From the NCBI GenBank assembly GCA_002305315.1, contig DBQQ01000006.1:62001-126000 (forward strand): a stretch of 64,000 bases of DNA. Direction: 5' to 3'. The stretch is from Clostridiales bacterium UBA1390 (lineage in GTDB: Bacteria > Bacillota > Clostridia > Lachnospirales > Bianqueaceae). Below, piece by piece: positions 17,402 through 26,159 of the stretch (within the stretch, counting starts at the first letter, position 1; each line of letters begins with the position of its first letter). The position numbers and the translations under genes were made by a program. The notes beneath the pieces were generated by a model that was not told where the DNA came from, did not search any database, and was given only the letters and a program-made list of their open reading frames with translations.

Positions 17402-18341
17402 TTGTTTATGTATTACGGTCCCCTGTTATAAAGAGGAAGAAGTGCTGCCAGAGACTGCAAAGCGGCTGAAGGCAAAGATGACCGAGCTCATAGAGAAGGG
17501 AAAGATCAGCGACCAGAGCAGAGTGGTTTTCATCAACGACGGGTCTACGGATCGTACCTGGGAGATCATCTGTCAGCTGCACGAGGAAGACAAGCTGTTC
17601 TGGGGGATCAATCTGTCTCGCAACAGAGGACATCAGAACGCGCTTCTGGCCGGGCTCATGACGGTTAAGGAATATGCGGACATGGTCATTTCCATGGATG
17701 CAGATCTGCAGGATGATATTCAGGCGGTGGACAGCATGGTGGACCGGTACCTGGAGGGATATGATATTGTCTATGGCGTGCGTTCCAGCCGAGAAAAGGA
17801 TTCCTTTTTCAAGCGGGTAACGGCGGAAGGGTATTATAAAGTGTTGAAATGGATGGGAGCTGATGTGGTATTCAATCATGCGGACTATCGGCTCATGAGC
17901 AAACGGGCGCTTATGGGACTCTCGGAATTTACGGAGGTCAATCTGTACTTAAGAGGATTGGTACCGCAGATTGGATTCAAGTCGACAGTCGTTACCTATG
18001 AGAGACAGGAACGGTTTGCCGGAGAATCCAAGTATCCTCTGAAGAAGATGCTGTCTTTGGCGTTTGAGGGCATCACTTCTTTTAGTGTGAAGCCGATCCG
18101 CATGGTCGCCAAATTAGGCGCTATCATTGCGGCGATCAGTGTGATATTTCTGATTTACAGTGTGGTTGTCAAATTTATGGGACAATCCGTGGACGGATGG
18201 AGTTCATTGATGGCCTCTATTTGGCTTATGGGTGGTCTGCAGATTTTTTGTATTGGTATGATTGGGGAATATGTGGGTAAAATCTATATGGAGACGAAGA
18301 GACGTCCCCGATACATTATCGAACAGTTTCTGCATGACTAA
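17391..18341 (+). CDS. GT2 family glycosyltransferase (GtrB/DPM1-like)
   Basis: 316 aa. The N-terminal GT-A domain uses a nucleotide-sugar: ITVPCYKEEEVLPETAKRL, INDGSTDRTWEI, NLSRNRGHQNALLAGL, and the metal-binding SMDADLQDD near residue 103. Two C-terminal membrane helices (about 238-260 and 272-292) match GtrB/YfdH-type enzymes that put a sugar on undecaprenyl phosphate for cell-wall or lipid decoration. The acceptor-binding segment FAGESKYPLKKML lies just before them. It overlaps queH by 11 nt, so it is co-translated though functionally unrelated. The sugar is unknown. Confidence 0.88.
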   Translation: MEHNCLCITVPCYKEEEVLPETAKRLKAKMTELIEKGKISDQSRVVFINDGSTDRTWEIICQLHEEDKLFWGINLSRNRGHQNALLAGLMTVKEYADMVISMDADLQDDIQAVDSMVDRYLEGYDIVYGVRSSREKDSFFKRVTAEGYYKVLKWMGADVVFNHADYRLMSKRALMGLSEFTEVNLYLRGLVPQIGFKSTVVTYERQERFAGESKYPLKKMLSLAFEGITSFSVKPIRMVAKLGAIIAAISVIFLIYSVVVKFMGQSVDGWSSLMASIWLMGGLQIFCIGMIGEYVGKIYMETKRRPRYIIEQFLHD

Positions 18342-18356
18342 GAAAGGATGAGCCGA

Positions 18357-19952
18357 ATGGATCAGATATTTTATAATGGTACGATTCTGCCGATGACGGA
18401 GAAAACAGCCACGGCAGAAGCCATGCTCTGCCGGGATGGATACATCGCAGCGTTGGGGAGCATGGAGGAGATTCTGGCGCTGCAGGAAGGCAGAGAGGCG
18501 GAAAAAGTGGATCTGGAAGGCCATGTATTGCTGCCGGGATTTATCGATGGGCATTCCCATTTGACGGCTGCGGCGTATCAGATGACGCTGGCGGATGTAA
18601 GCGCGCCTCCGAGTGGCAGCTGTGCCTCCGTTGAAGAAGTATGTGATCGGCTTCGGCAATTTTTGAAAGAAAATCCGCCGAAGGCGGGAGGTTGGCTGCT
18701 GGGAATGGGATACGATGCATCGGCCTATCCGGAAGGAAAGGGGCCGACAAGGTGGGATCTGGATCAGGTCAGTACGGAAATCCCCATTGCGGTTACGCAT
18801 GCTTCTGGACATTTGTGCGTTGTGAACAGTTTGGGGCTTCAGCGATTAGGGTATTTAGAGGAGCATCCGGAAATTCCTGCTGGCGGTGAAGTGACCCAGG
18901 AGGGAGAGCTGAAAGAGCAGGCGTTTCTGGCGCCGCAGAAACAGGCGATTCTTCGTGGCAGTGCTCCGCTCTCGATGACGGAACTGATTCATAAAGCGGC
19001 GTATATGTATGCGTCTTATGGGATCACAACAGTACAGGATGCCAAGGTGTCTGAGACAGAATACAGTATGCTGCAGGAGGCGGGGAATCTGCCCGTCGAT
19101 GTGGTTCTCTATATGGTGCCGGAACTCGCGCGAGAATGTCTGCCTAAGCAGCTGCCAGCTCAAAACCCTTATCATGGCTCTCTGAGAAAGGCAGGAGAAA
19201 AATTGTTTTTGGACGGTTCCCCGCAGGGGAAAACCGCTTGGCTCAGCCAGCCTTATTTTAAGGTGCCGGAGGGAGAAGATCCATCCTATCGGGGAATGGG
19301 GATGATGACGGATGAGGAGCTGATACACTGCATGGCCGAAGCGGAGCAATGTTCATGGCAGCTGAATATACATGCAAATGGGGATGAGGCGATTGAACAG
19401 TTGATTCGCTGTTACGAAAAGGCCGGCGGTAGTGGAAAAACCCGTCCGGTCGTCATTCATGCACAGACGGTGAGGGAAGATCAGCTGGCTCGCATGGAAT
19501 CTCTGGGCATCCTATGCAGTTTCTTTTTAGATCATGTGTATTATTGGGGGGATTATCATAGAGATTCTGTTTTAGGACTGGAGAGAGCAGAACGGATCAG
19601 TCCGTTGCGTTCCGCATTACGGCATCATATCTCCTTTACGCTGCATCAGGATACGCCGGTAGTGCCGCCGAATCCGATTCTTGCGCTGCATAATGCGGTG
19701 AATCGCAGAACCGCCTCTGGGAAGCTTCTGGGAGCCGAAGAATGTATCACGCCCTATGAGGCCTTAAGGGCGTTGACGGTCAACGGCGCGTATCAGATCT
19801 TCGAAGAAAATCGTAAGGGAATGCTGAAACCAGGATATCTGGCGGATCTGGTGATTTTGGACAAGAATCCGCTTGCGATTTCACCGGATCGCTTAAGCTC
19901 TATTCGGGTACTCCAAACCATAAAAGAAGGAAAGACTATATATACCATTTAA
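18357..19952 (+). CDS. YtcJ-like metal-dependent amidohydrolase
   Basis: 531-aa amidohydrolase-3 family enzyme. The fold markers are an N-terminal beta part (FYNGTILPM), the metal site GFIDGHSHL near residue 65, INIHANGDEAI-type and VIHAQTV ligands near 335 and 365, and a C-terminal HQDTPVVPPNPI segment before the closing NPLAISPDRL. YtcJ relatives hydrolyse amides or N-formyl groups of unknown natural substrates. I chose ATG 18357, which has AAAGG at a 9-nt distance; the in-frame ATG at 18348 has its ribosome site too close. It follows the GT2 gene by 15 nt and precedes the fructuronate-reductase-like gene by 23 nt. Confidence 0.87.
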   Translation: MDQIFYNGTILPMTEKTATAEAMLCRDGYIAALGSMEEILALQEGREAEKVDLEGHVLLPGFIDGHSHLTAAAYQMTLADVSAPPSGSCASVEEVCDRLRQFLKENPPKAGGWLLGMGYDASAYPEGKGPTRWDLDQVSTEIPIAVTHASGHLCVVNSLGLQRLGYLEEHPEIPAGGEVTQEGELKEQAFLAPQKQAILRGSAPLSMTELIHKAAYMYASYGITTVQDAKVSETEYSMLQEAGNLPVDVVLYMVPELARECLPKQLPAQNPYHGSLRKAGEKLFLDGSPQGKTAWLSQPYFKVPEGEDPSYRGMGMMTDEELIHCMAEAEQCSWQLNIHANGDEAIEQLIRCYEKAGGSGKTRPVVIHAQTVREDQLARMESLGILCSFFLDHVYYWGDYHRDSVLGLERAERISPLRSALRHHISFTLHQDTPVVPPNPILALHNAVNRRTASGKLLGAEECITPYEALRALTVNGAYQIFEENRKGMLKPGYLADLVILDKNPLAISPDRLSSIRVLQTIKEGKTIYTI

Positions 19953-19975
19953 ATTCGATAACAGGGGGTGTTCGT

Positions 19976-21565
19976 ATGCGTTTATCGTATGAATCGTTAC
20001 AGAAACAGCAGGAAGTGTATCGGCAGGCAGGAATCCATATTCCCGCGTATTCAGTGGAGGAGGTCAGAAGCCGGACGGTGGAACATCCGACATGGCTTCA
20101 TTTCGGAGCCGGCAATATTTTTCGCGCCTTCATGGCGAGACTTCAGCAAAGGCTTTTAGAGCAAGGAGAGGCCGAAGTAGGAATTGTGGTGGCAGAAGCC
20201 TTTGACGAGGAGCTGATCGATCGTTTGTATCGACCGCTTGAATGTTTATCGATTCTGGTGACGCTGAAAGGTGACGGTTCCTTCGATAAAGAAGTGATCG
20301 CATCCGTGGCAGAGGCTTTAAAGCTCAGAACAGATCTGGATACACTGAGACGAATATTCAGGGATCCCGGTCTGCAGATGGTCAGTATGACGATTACGGA
20401 GAAGGGATATGCCCTGCAGGATTTAGAGGGAAATTATCTGCCGGGAATCCGAGCCGACCTAGAAGCGGGGCCTTCTGGCGCGCATACGATGATGGGTCTT
20501 CTGACCGCGCTGCTGCTGCATCGGTATCAGAATGGCGCGGCACCTATAGCTGTTGTGAGCATGGATAATTGCTCTCATAACGGGGAAAAGCTGTCTCAAG
20601 CGGTATGGACCATAGCCAGAGAATGGTATGAGAGAGGGAAGGTGAGCCAGGATTTTCTCACATATTTGCAGGATGATACGCAGGTTGCTTTCCCCTGGAC
20701 CATGATTGATAAAATCACGCCTCGTCCGGCGCAGGCGGTAGAAAGGGAATTGGAAGCATTAGGTCTAGAGGGTATGGAACCATTGACTACGCAAAAGCAT
20801 ACGTATGCAGCGGCCTTTGTGAATGCGGAGGCTCCTGAGTATTTGGTCATAGAAGACGCCTTTCCCAATGGCAGACCGGCACTGGAGAAGGTGGGAGTGT
20901 ACTTTACGGATCGAGATACGGTCAATGATACGGAGCGTATGAAGGTGACCACGTGTCTGAACCCGTTGCATACCGCATTAGCGGTATATGGCTGCTTATT
21001 GGGGTACGCTACGATTGCGGAAGAGATGCAGGATCCGGAGTTGGTTAGGTTGGTCAGAGGAATCGGAGAAAAAGAGGGACTCAAGGTGCTGAAGCATCCG
21101 GGGATTCTGGATCCGAAGTCTTTTTTGGAAGAAGTATTGACGGAACGCCTGCCGAATCCCTATATGCCGGATACACCGCAGCGTATTGCGACAGATACTT
21201 CGCAGAAGATACCGGTACGGTATGGAGAAACGCTGAAGGCATATGCTCCCGATCTATCGGAACTGCATTATATACCGTTGGCAATTGCCGGATGGTTTCG
21301 GTATCTGCTGGGCAAGGATGATCAATTGGAAACAATGGAAGTAAGCCCGGATCCTATGCTGGCACAGCTCACGAAAGAGCTTCAGGGCGTGCGTGTAGGA
21401 GAACCAGAAAGTTATCAGGGGCAGTTAAAGCCGATCTTACAAAACGAACATCTTTTTGGCATCAATCTGGCGGATACCTGTCTTGGAGAACGGATTGAGG
21501 GATATTTTGTACGGATGCTGGAAGGGGCGGGAGCTGTTCGAAGACTGTTGCAGAGCGTGGCCTGA
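19976..21565 (+). CDS. Mannitol dehydrogenase family, probable D-fructuronate/mannonate oxidoreductase
   Basis: 529 aa. Long-chain polyol dehydrogenase fold: LHFGAGNIFRAFMARL for the NAD-binding start near residue 41, SMDNCSHNGEKL near 196, and FPWTMIDKITPRP near 238 containing the catalytic Lys. UxuB-like members convert fructuronate to mannonate in glucuronate use; others act on mannitol or tagaturonate, so substrate is uncertain. A GGGGG ribosome site precedes ATG 19976. The last codons (AGC GTG GCC TGA) are also the 5' arm of repeat copy B, so the repeat reaches into the gene. No uxuA is in the window. Confidence 0.82.
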   Translation: MRLSYESLQKQQEVYRQAGIHIPAYSVEEVRSRTVEHPTWLHFGAGNIFRAFMARLQQRLLEQGEAEVGIVVAEAFDEELIDRLYRPLECLSILVTLKGDGSFDKEVIASVAEALKLRTDLDTLRRIFRDPGLQMVSMTITEKGYALQDLEGNYLPGIRADLEAGPSGAHTMMGLLTALLLHRYQNGAAPIAVVSMDNCSHNGEKLSQAVWTIAREWYERGKVSQDFLTYLQDDTQVAFPWTMIDKITPRPAQAVERELEALGLEGMEPLTTQKHTYAAAFVNAEAPEYLVIEDAFPNGRPALEKVGVYFTDRDTVNDTERMKVTTCLNPLHTALAVYGCLLGYATIAEEMQDPELVRLVRGIGEKEGLKVLKHPGILDPKSFLEEVLTERLPNPYMPDTPQRIATDTSQKIPVRYGETLKAYAPDLSELHYIPLAIAGWFRYLLGKDDQLETMEVSPDPMLAQLTKELQGVRVGEPESYQGQLKPILQNEHLFGINLADTCLGERIEGYFVRMLEGAGAVRRLLQSVA

Positions 21566-21679
21566 CAGCGTTCTACACCGCAATCCAAGAGCCACGCTAT
21601 GAGATGTCCGCCAAAGGGCGTCCATCTCCGAAAGAATCGTGATGGATAGGGGCGTGGCCTGACAGCGTTCTACATCGTA
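21555..21679 (+). repeat. Two-hairpin intergenic repeat, copy B, with trailing half-copy
   Basis: Hairpin 1 pairs GCGTGGC (21555-21561) with GCCACGC (21591-21597). Hairpin 2 reads GAGATG-TC-CGCC-AAAG-GGCG-TC-CATCTC (21601-21628), two stems with a symmetric TC/TC internal loop. A second copy of the 5' segment, GCGTGGCCTGACAGCGTT and beyond (about 23 identical nt), starts at 21652 and lacks the 3' arm. The first 11 nt are the end of the preceding gene. Confidence 0.75.
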
Positions 21680-21691
21680 TTGTGATAAAAT

Positions 21692-21744
21692 AAAAGAGGG
21701 TATCCTTTCGGTCAGCACATGACGCCGAGGGATACCCTCTTTTT
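21692..21744. terminator. Bidirectional terminator between convergent genes
   Basis: AAAAGAGGGTATCC (21692-21705) pairs with GGATACCCTCTTTT (21730-21743), with A and T runs on the two flanks, so it works for both the UxuB-like gene and the minus-strand aminotransferase. Confidence 0.9.
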
Positions 21745-21752
21745 ATCTTCTA

Positions 21753-23033
21753 TTATTTATTTTCAAGGAGTTTCTCGATGGTAGCGATCTTTACACACAG
21801 ACAAAGCAACGTGGTAGCCAAACGCAATTCTTCGACAGAAACGGAGGTGGGCGCGATACGAATATTAGAATCGTGAGGATCCTTGCCATAAGGATACGTG
21901 GCTCCAGCGCCGGTCAGAACGACACCGGCCTCTTTACAGAGCTGTACAACACGTTTTGCACATCCTTCCATGGTATCAAAGGAAATAAAATATCCACCCT
22001 TAGGCTCGTTCCAGGTTGCGATATCCGCGACTTCCTGCTTCAGAATATCCAGAACCGCCGCGAATTTGGGACGAAGAATAGCTGCATGCTTTTTCATGTG
22101 ATCCAGAACGCCCTGACGATCATGGAAAAATTTTACATGAAATAGCATATTGAGTTTATTCCAGCCGATGGTCTGAATGCTGAATTGCTGGGACAGATAC
22201 TGAATATTCGCTTCCGATGCTCCTAGCGCAGCCATTCCGCCGCCGGCGAAAGAGATCTTGGAGGTAGAAAAGAACTCATATACCTGGTTCTCCGTGCCTG
22301 CCTTCTTGCACTCATCCATGATGTTCAGCAGGGTATCCTGGTCGTCCTCATATAGATCATGCACAGCATAGGCATTATCCCAGAAGATCCGAAAATCATC
22401 TGCGGCAGGCTTCAATCTCGCCATACGCCTCACCACTTCATCGGAATAGGTAATTCCCTGGGGATTGGAGTATTTGGGTACACACCAGATTCCCTTTACG
22501 GAGGGATCCGTAGATACATAGCTTTCGATCAGATCCATATCGGGACCATCTTTCGTCATAGGAATCTGAATCATATCGATTCCAAAATATTCGGTAATGG
22601 CAAAGTGACGGTCATAGCCCGGTACAGGACAGAGGAACTTAGGATGCTCTGCTTGGGACCAGGGTTTGCTGCCGCCACAGACACCGTGTGTATAAGCGTG
22701 AGATACCAGATCATACATGATGTTCAGGCTGGAGCTTCCGCAGACGATGACTTCTTCCGGACGCAACCCCATCAGATCGCCCATGAGCTTACGTGCCTCT
22801 GGAATTCCTTCCAAGACGCCATAATTACGGACATCCGTACCATTTTCCAAGGTCATATCTTCGGGAGTCAAACAGCTGAGCATACCCTGAGCAAGCTCCA
22901 TCTGTTCTTTGGCAGGACGGCCCCGGGACATATTTAAGGAAAGTTTCATTTCCTGGTAGTCGGCGTATAGCTGCATCAAAGAGCTGAGTTCTTCGCGAAG
23001 CTCAGCGGCGTTCATAGAAGTGTAACTGGTCAT
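21753..23033 (-). CDS. Aspartate aminotransferase, type Ic
   Basis: PLP-dependent transfer of the amino group between aspartate and 2-oxoglutarate. The 426-aa length and motifs match the type Ic group (Corynebacterium AspT-like), which has the MocR-type fold rather than classical AspC. Seen: SLNMSRGRPAKEQ near residue 32, GSSSLNIMYDL phosphate region near 98, WCVPKYSNPQGI near 182, FWDNAYAVHDL near 217, and the PLP lysine in FFSTSKISFAGGG near 252. A minus-strand promoter lies 60-90 nt upstream. It stands alone, facing away from the PurM-like gene. Confidence 0.9.
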   Translation of the reverse strand: MTSYTSMNAAELREELSSLMQLYADYQEMKLSLNMSRGRPAKEQMELAQGMLSCLTPEDMTLENGTDVRNYGVLEGIPEARKLMGDLMGLRPEEVIVCGSSSLNIMYDLVSHAYTHGVCGGSKPWSQAEHPKFLCPVPGYDRHFAITEYFGIDMIQIPMTKDGPDMDLIESYVSTDPSVKGIWCVPKYSNPQGITYSDEVVRRMARLKPAADDFRIFWDNAYAVHDLYEDDQDTLLNIMDECKKAGTENQVYEFFSTSKISFAGGGMAALGASEANIQYLSQQFSIQTIGWNKLNMLFHVKFFHDRQGVLDHMKKHAAILRPKFAAVLDILKQEVADIATWNEPKGGYFISFDTMEGCAKRVVQLCKEAGVVLTGAGATYPYGKDPHDSNIRIAPTSVSVEELRLATTLLCLCVKIATIEKLLENK

Positions 23034-23095
23034 TCTTGCATTCCCTCCGCATTTCTTGCATAATCTATAGGTCTATTTATTCAAAATCCATCCTT

Positions 23096-23124
23096 ATTCT
23101 AATCCTTTTCGGCTTAAAATGCAA
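23096..23124 (-). promoter_or_regulatory. Promoter for aspartate aminotransferase
   Basis: On the minus strand: TTGCAT (23119-23124), 17-nt spacer, TAGAAT (23096-23101). The rest of the 295-nt divergent gap holds the opposing promoter at 23223 and no other clear element. Confidence 0.6.
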
Positions 23125-23222
23125 GAATTATTTGCCAAACTTGCAAAAAAGGACGTTTTCACGAGAAATAAGATGGATATAATGAGAAAGTTGGTGCATA
23201 TACCGAATGCGGAAATTCATGC

Positions 23223-23251
23223 TTGCATTTGAAGGGGAAAGGATATATACT
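23223..23251 (+). promoter_or_regulatory. Promoter for the PurM-like gene
   Basis: TTGCAT at 23223-23228, 17-nt spacer, TATACT at 23246-23251. The leader is about 70 nt, ending in AGGAGGG before the ATG. Confidence 0.6.
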
Positions 23252-23328
23252 AAAAACAGGTTTAGATCGTAGAAAGTAGGTAAATCTGACGATTGAAAAA
23301 ATGAAAGTTTAATCAGGAGGGTTAGGAT

Positions 23329-24348
23329 ATGGCACAATATGAAGTGAATATTGATGTGGCAAATGCAACGAAACAAGAGATGGTCGGCATTATGAAGACA
23401 GAAAACCCACGTATTTTGAATCGAGCGGGGGCGTTTTCTGCGTTATATGATATCTCTGATGGAAAATGGAGGGCACCGGTGCTTGTTCTGAAGACAGAGG
23501 AGCCAGGATCTAAGCAATATATTGCGGCACAATATAATCACTTAGAGTCCGTGTGTAAGGACATGATTCATCATTTGATCAATGATTGTATTGTGATGGG
23601 GGCAACACCATTATCTATACAGGATGCTATTATTTGTGGAAAGTTAGAGCAATCGGCCATTAATCGTATGGTTCGTGCTATGAAAGAGGTGTGCGATGAA
23701 AATGGTTGTACACTGACAGGAGGTGAGACATCAGAGCAGCCTGGCATTTTGGATCAGGATAAATATATTCTGACTTCTAGCATTGTGGGTATAGTAGAAA
23801 GAGATCGGATTATTGATGGAAGCAAAATATGCGAAGGAGATTTGGTTCTTGGCTTACAAGCCAGTGGAATACATACGAATGGATATACACTGGTTCGAAC
23901 GATTATGAAGGAACATCCAGAGATTTTGGAGGAACATATTGATCAAAATAGTTTTATTGAGGAAATTTTGATACCACATAGGTGTTATTATAATGCGCTT
24001 AAAGAATTGTTTGATCCTAACATTATTCATGGAATGGCACATATTACGGGAGGCGGGATTCGAGAAAACTTAAATCGAATTTTGCCACCCGATTTGGATG
24101 CAGTGATTGACCTTCGACGGTATGAAATATTGCCAATTTTTAAGTTGCTTCGAAAAGTCGGTAATATTTCTGATGAAGAGATGCTAAGGGTTTTTAATCT
24201 AGGTGTTGGAATGGTACTTGTTGTAGATCCTTCTCAAGAACAGTATATTAGAACGCATATTGAACAACATGGGATTCCATGTAAGACAATTGGATATGTG
24301 CAAAAGGGAAGTCAAATTGTAAAGACAGAAGGTTCGCTTCCATGGTAG
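23329..24348 (+). CDS. Divergent PurM-like (AIR synthase related) protein
   Basis: 339 aa with the AIR synthase (phosphoribosylformylglycinamidine cyclo-ligase) fold. Visible are LINDCIVMGATPLSIQDAI where PurM has the VNDI-GAEPLFFLDY segment, CTLTGGETSEQPG (matching GGETAEMPG), LGLQASGIHTNGYTLVR (matching GLaSSGvHSNGyslvR), and HITGGGIRENLNRILP. The N-terminal ATP/substrate loop differs: TEEPGSKQYIA replaces the usual DGVGTKLKIA. So it may be a paralog with another substrate rather than the housekeeping purine enzyme. The gene is visibly richer in A/T than its neighbours and stands alone, with no pur genes nearby, which suggests transfer. GGAGGG precedes the ATG. Confidence 0.75.
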   Translation: MAQYEVNIDVANATKQEMVGIMKTENPRILNRAGAFSALYDISDGKWRAPVLVLKTEEPGSKQYIAAQYNHLESVCKDMIHHLINDCIVMGATPLSIQDAIICGKLEQSAINRMVRAMKEVCDENGCTLTGGETSEQPGILDQDKYILTSSIVGIVERDRIIDGSKICEGDLVLGLQASGIHTNGYTLVRTIMKEHPEILEEHIDQNSFIEEILIPHRCYYNALKELFDPNIIHGMAHITGGGIRENLNRILPPDLDAVIDLRRYEILPIFKLLRKVGNISDEEMLRVFNLGVGMVLVVDPSQEQYIRTHIEQHGIPCKTIGYVQKGSQIVKTEGSLPW

Positions 24349-24366
24349 GAAAAAACGGTTTGTACA

Positions 24367-24395
24367 TTGTTTTTTTGTGTTCTTTATGATATAAT
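24367..24395 (+). promoter_or_regulatory. Promoter for pspA-like gene
   Basis: TTGTTT at 24367-24372, 17-nt spacer, TATAAT at 24390-24395. A weak CAGCA/TGCTG hairpin follows in the leader. It looks like a housekeeping-type promoter. Confidence 0.6.
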
Positions 24396-24471
24396 AAGTC
24401 CAGCAAGACGGTTGCCATGCTGTAATCCAGGCAGCGAGCGTCTGGAATGAGAATGAGGAGGATGTGTTCCG

Positions 24472-25155
24472 ATGGGTATTTTAGCAAGATTTAAAGACAT
24501 CATGAGTTCCAACATCAATGCGCTTTTGGACAAGATGGAAGATCCAGAGAAGATGATCGATCAGATCCTGCGTAACCTACAGTCCGATTTGGGCGAGGTT
24601 AAAGCGGAGACTGCCGGCGTGATGGCAGAAGAGGCGCGGGCTAAGAGAGAACTGGCAGAGTGCCAGGCGGAAGTCAATAAACTGCAATCCTATGCGGAGA
24701 AGGCAGTCATGGCCGGAAATGATGGGGATGCGGCAATTTTCTTGCAGAAGAAAGCGAATAAGGCGCAGGAGCTGACGGCGCTGCAGCAGGCCTATGATTT
24801 AGCGGCAGCCAATTCTGCGAAGATGCGTCAGATGTATGATCATTTGAACCAGCAGATTGCGGAGATGGAGTCTAAGAAGACGCAGATCAAGGCGAAGATT
24901 GCCGTGGCAAAGACACAGGAGAAGATTAATAAACTGGGAGAAAGTGTGACGACGGCCAAGGGCACCATGAGCAAATTCGATGCGATGGAGCAGAAGGCCA
25001 ACGCCATGTTGGATAAGGCCAATGCTATGGCAGAACTTCAGTCTGCTTCGGCGACAGATCCTATGGCAGATCTGATGGATAAGTATGATTCCACCGTGGC
25101 GCCCAGCGTAGATGATGAACTGGCTGCATTAAAGGCGCGTTTGGGAAAGCAGTAA
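24472..25155 (+). CDS. pspA: PspA/IM30 family membrane-stress protein
   Basis: Peripheral membrane protein of the ESCRT-III-like family that polymerises on stressed membranes. 227 aa, almost wholly alpha-helical: an N-terminal amphipathic helix (GILARFKDIMSSNINALLDKM), the conserved DPEKMIDQILRNLQ, then a long coiled coil (about 30-185). The C-terminal acidic tail ends VDDELAALKARLG, typical of clostridial/Bacillus YdjF-type PspA. AGGAGG precedes ATG 24472. It is followed by a strong terminator and then an SPFH/zinc-ribbon gene, matching the YdjF-YdjI pairing in Bacillus but without YdjG and YdjH. Confidence 0.93.
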   Translation: MGILARFKDIMSSNINALLDKMEDPEKMIDQILRNLQSDLGEVKAETAGVMAEEARAKRELAECQAEVNKLQSYAEKAVMAGNDGDAAIFLQKKANKAQELTALQQAYDLAAANSAKMRQMYDHLNQQIAEMESKKTQIKAKIAVAKTQEKINKLGESVTTAKGTMSKFDAMEQKANAMLDKANAMAELQSASATDPMADLMDKYDSTVAPSVDDELAALKARLGKQ

Positions 25156-25168
25156 ACAAAAGATTAGT

Positions 25169-25200
25169 GGAGTTCGGATGGACATCCGAACTCCTTTTTT
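25169..25200 (+). terminator. Intrinsic terminator between pspA and ydjI-like gene
   Basis: Perfect 12-bp stem GGAGTTCGGATG / CATCCGAACTCC with a 2-nt loop and a T6 run, ending directly against the AGGAGG of the next gene. It should reduce readthrough into the SPFH gene. Confidence 0.92.
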
Positions 25201-25212
25201 AGGAGGATATGT

Positions 25213-26019
25213 ATGGGATTATTTGGAAATCAGTTTGCCTCTGTCATCGAATGGGAAGAGTATCGCGACGATGTGATTTTTTGGAAATGGAAAAATACAG
25301 AAATTCGGAAAAACAGCCGATTGATCATCAAACCCGGACAGAGTGCTGTTTTCTTATACAATGGGCGCCTAGAAGGTGTTTTTACAGATGAGGGAGATTA
25401 TGAAATCGACTCTCAGATTGTTCCTTTTCTCAGTTCGCTGAAAGGGTTCAAGTTTGGGTTTCGGAATGCGCTCCGAGCAGAGGTTCTTTTTGTCAATACC
25501 AAAGAGTTTACGATGACATGGGGGACGAAAAATCCAGTGATGGTACCCTTTGATGCTATGCCGGGTGGTGTACCGATTCGATGTTTTGGAACCTACATCA
25601 TGAAAGTAGACGATCTGGTGGCTATGATTGATAATCTGGCCGGTGTTCGAGAAATCTACACAGTAGAAGATGTGAAACTTCGAGTAGACTCCATTCTGGA
25701 TCAGCTTCTTATGCGATGGATTGCTCAAGAGGGAAAGGACTTGTTTCATCTGCAGAGTCATGCGGATGCCATTGGAGCAGGAATTTGTACGGACTTGGAT
25801 ATGGAACTGATTAAGATTGGACTGACGGTATCTAATTTTAAGGTATCCAGTTTCAGCTATCCAAAAGACATTCAAGATAGGATTCATCAGGCAGCATCGG
25901 ATTCTATTCTGCATTCGGATAGAACAGCTGCCAGTGGAGGAAGCAAATTCTGCGCGTATTGCGGCGCTCCGGTAAAACCGGGAGCCAGATTTTGTACGGA
26001 ATGTGGAAAACCGGTGTAA
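25213..26019 (+). CDS. SPFH-domain protein with C-terminal zinc ribbon (YdjI-like)
   Basis: 268 aa. Residues about 30-230 form an SPFH/band-7-like domain of the virion-core-protein type (LIIKPGQSAVFLYNGRLEGVF, then FVNTKEFTMTWGTKNPVMV). The C terminus is a zinc ribbon, FCAYCGAPVKPGARFCTECGK, with four Cys. There is no N-terminal membrane helix. In Bacillus, YdjI is recruited with PspA (YdjF) to the membrane, so a stress-scaffold role is likely. AGGAGG precedes ATG 25213 with no separate promoter seen, so transcription probably depends on readthrough of the terminator just upstream. Confidence 0.87.
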   Translation: MGLFGNQFASVIEWEEYRDDVIFWKWKNTEIRKNSRLIIKPGQSAVFLYNGRLEGVFTDEGDYEIDSQIVPFLSSLKGFKFGFRNALRAEVLFVNTKEFTMTWGTKNPVMVPFDAMPGGVPIRCFGTYIMKVDDLVAMIDNLAGVREIYTVEDVKLRVDSILDQLLMRWIAQEGKDLFHLQSHADAIGAGICTDLDMELIKIGLTVSNFKVSSFSYPKDIQDRIHQAASDSILHSDRTAASGGSKFCAYCGAPVKPGARFCTECGKPV

Positions 26020-26074
26020 CATGTACGCACTGTAAATATATGTAAAAGAATTTATGAATCTTAAGGTACCTTCC

Positions 26075-26103
26075 TTGACAAAAGTTCCTGAGTGTACTAA
26101 AAT
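26075..26103 (+). promoter_or_regulatory. Promoter for the lipoprotein gene
   Basis: TTGACA at 26075-26080, 17-nt spacer, TAAAAT at 26098-26103. A perfect palindrome AAGGTACCTT sits at 26064-26073, just ahead of the -35. Confidence 0.75.
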
Positions 26104-26159
26104 ACAAATTGTTCTTAAATGAACTAAGAAGAGCATATATAGGTAAGGAAGGATGATTT

